Assembly: GCA_023260975.1 (NCBI GenBank) | Contig: JALQTK010000008.1 | Coordinates: 1 to 64,000 of the forward strand | Origin: Pseudidiomarina sp. | Lineage (GTDB): Bacteria > Pseudomonadota > Gammaproteobacteria > Enterobacterales > Alteromonadaceae | Direction of reading: 5' to 3' | Length of the DNA stretch: 64,000 nt | Shown here: positions 63,530 to 64,000 of the stretch, in pieces | Numbering within the stretch: position 1 is the stretch's first letter | Layout: each line of letters starts with the position of its first letter | Notes under the pieces: generated by a model | Seen by the model: the letters and a program-made list of their open reading frames with translations, nothing else | What the model was told of the DNA's origin: nothing | Databases searched by the model: none | Made by a program: the position numbers and the translations under genes

Positions 63530-64000
63530 ATGAAATTCAAATCAGCGTTCTTGTCAGCCTCACTCGTTGCGTTGTTGAGCATATCAGCCAACGCACAGAA
63601 AGTAACCGACGACCTGCCGGTATACGAAAAAGTAAGCGGCCTATCAGGCAACTTATCATCGGTCGGTTCAGACACCTTAGCCAACATGATGACCTTTTGG
63701 GCCGAAGAATTTAAGCGCCTGTACCCGAATGTGAACATGCAGATTCAAGCCGCTGGTTCATCGACTGCGCCGCCAGCTTTGACTGAAGGCACGTCAAATT
63801 TTGGGCCAATGAGCCGCGCTATGAAGTCAAAAGAAATTGAAGCGTTCGAGAAGCGTCATGGTTACAAGCCGACCGAAGTGCGTGTGGCGATTGACGCATT
63901 AGCGGTATTTGTTCATAAAGATAACCCCATCGAAGGCATGACCATTGCTCAAGTCGACGCAATTTTCTCTTCAACCCGCTTATGTGGTGCAGACCAACAA
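63530..64000 (+). CDS. pstS: Phosphate ABC transporter substrate-binding protein (cut by window edge)
   Basis: The frame opens at ATG 63530, with GGAG upstream, and remains open through the last base (157 codons visible). It begins with a signal peptide ending SANAQ. The [21 protein letters not shown] block, [21 protein letters not shown] and [15 protein letters not shown] are typical of PstS-type periplasmic phosphate-binding proteins, where the SSTAP loop and the Asp contact phosphate. The C-terminal half lies beyond the window. The Pho boxes and phoBR upstream confirm the assignment. Confidence 0.92.
   Translation, partial: MKFKSAFLSASLVALLSISANAQKVTDDLPVYEKVSGLSGNLSSVGSDTLANMMTFWAEEFKRLYPNVNMQIQAAGSSTAPPALTEGTSNFGPMSRAMKSKEIEAFEKRHGYKPTEVRVAIDALAVFVHKDNPIEGMTIAQVDAIFSSTRLCGADQQ

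Overview
The window is a stretch of chromosome from a Gram-negative gammaproteobacterium, most likely a marine or aquatic member of the Alteromonadales (Idiomarina- or Rheinheimera-like). The grounds are gene content and order (yajC-secD-secF, ribH-nusB-thiL-pgpA, xseB-ispA-dxs, guaB-guaA next to xseA, mltF-purL-tadA), a TtpC-type TonB system, large TonB-dependent receptors and a CrbS/CrbR-like pair. Genus is inference. No rRNA, tRNA, CRISPR array, prophage or insertion sequence was recognised.

Layout. 1-7.1 kb: a partial membrane protein, a di-haem cytochrome c peroxidase, an Mpo1-like protein, an AI-2E family transporter, glnK-amtB under a sigma-54/NtrC-type control region, an RcsF-like lipoprotein, and a translationally coupled RLAN/RimK-type ATP-grasp ligase plus GNAT pair. 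7.2-18 kb: a GntP permease/acyl-CoA synthetase/MetX-like hydrolase operon, a divergent TonB-dependent receptor, and a CrbR/CrbS-like two-component system, probably a carboxylate-use locus. 18-31.4 kb: housekeeping genes for protein export (YajC, SecD, SecF), riboflavin, NusB, thiamine, phosphatidylglycerol and isoprenoids, then VanZ, SrmB and TrmN6. 31.4-37.1 kb: an M49-like lipoprotein peptidase, RdgC, an orphan histidine kinase and a YbdG-like MscS channel. 37.1-43.3 kb: a six-gene TonB energising operon (DUF3450, TtpC, ExbB, ExbD, TonB, TPR) followed by a porin. 43.3-56.5 kb: an AEC transporter, xseA, guaBA, an FG-GAP lipoprotein, mltF, a 39-residue basic small ORF, purL and tadA. 56.6-64 kb: an Oar-like TonB-dependent receptor, a lipoprotein EEP-family phosphoesterase, phoB, phoR and the start of pstS.

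The main unifying observation is a Pho regulon with its own apparent uptake machinery. Five promoter regions (the TonB operon, the porin, the Oar-like receptor, phoB and pstS) carry GTCAT-like half-sites at 11-bp spacing, and in all five the last half-site lies exactly 15 bp before a plausible -10 hexamer. This predicts that phosphate starvation induces, through PhoB, a porin, a TonB-dependent receptor and a dedicated TonB/ExbBD/TtpC motor together with PstS. The phosphoesterase encoded between the receptor and phoB may release phosphate from organic esters, although no convincing Pho box of its own was found.

Other points of interest are the ATP-grasp/GNAT pair, a repeat shared by the promoter regions near crbS and the GntP operon, the small basic ORF between mltF and purL, and a 12-bp tandem duplication that gives guaA three in-frame ATG codons.
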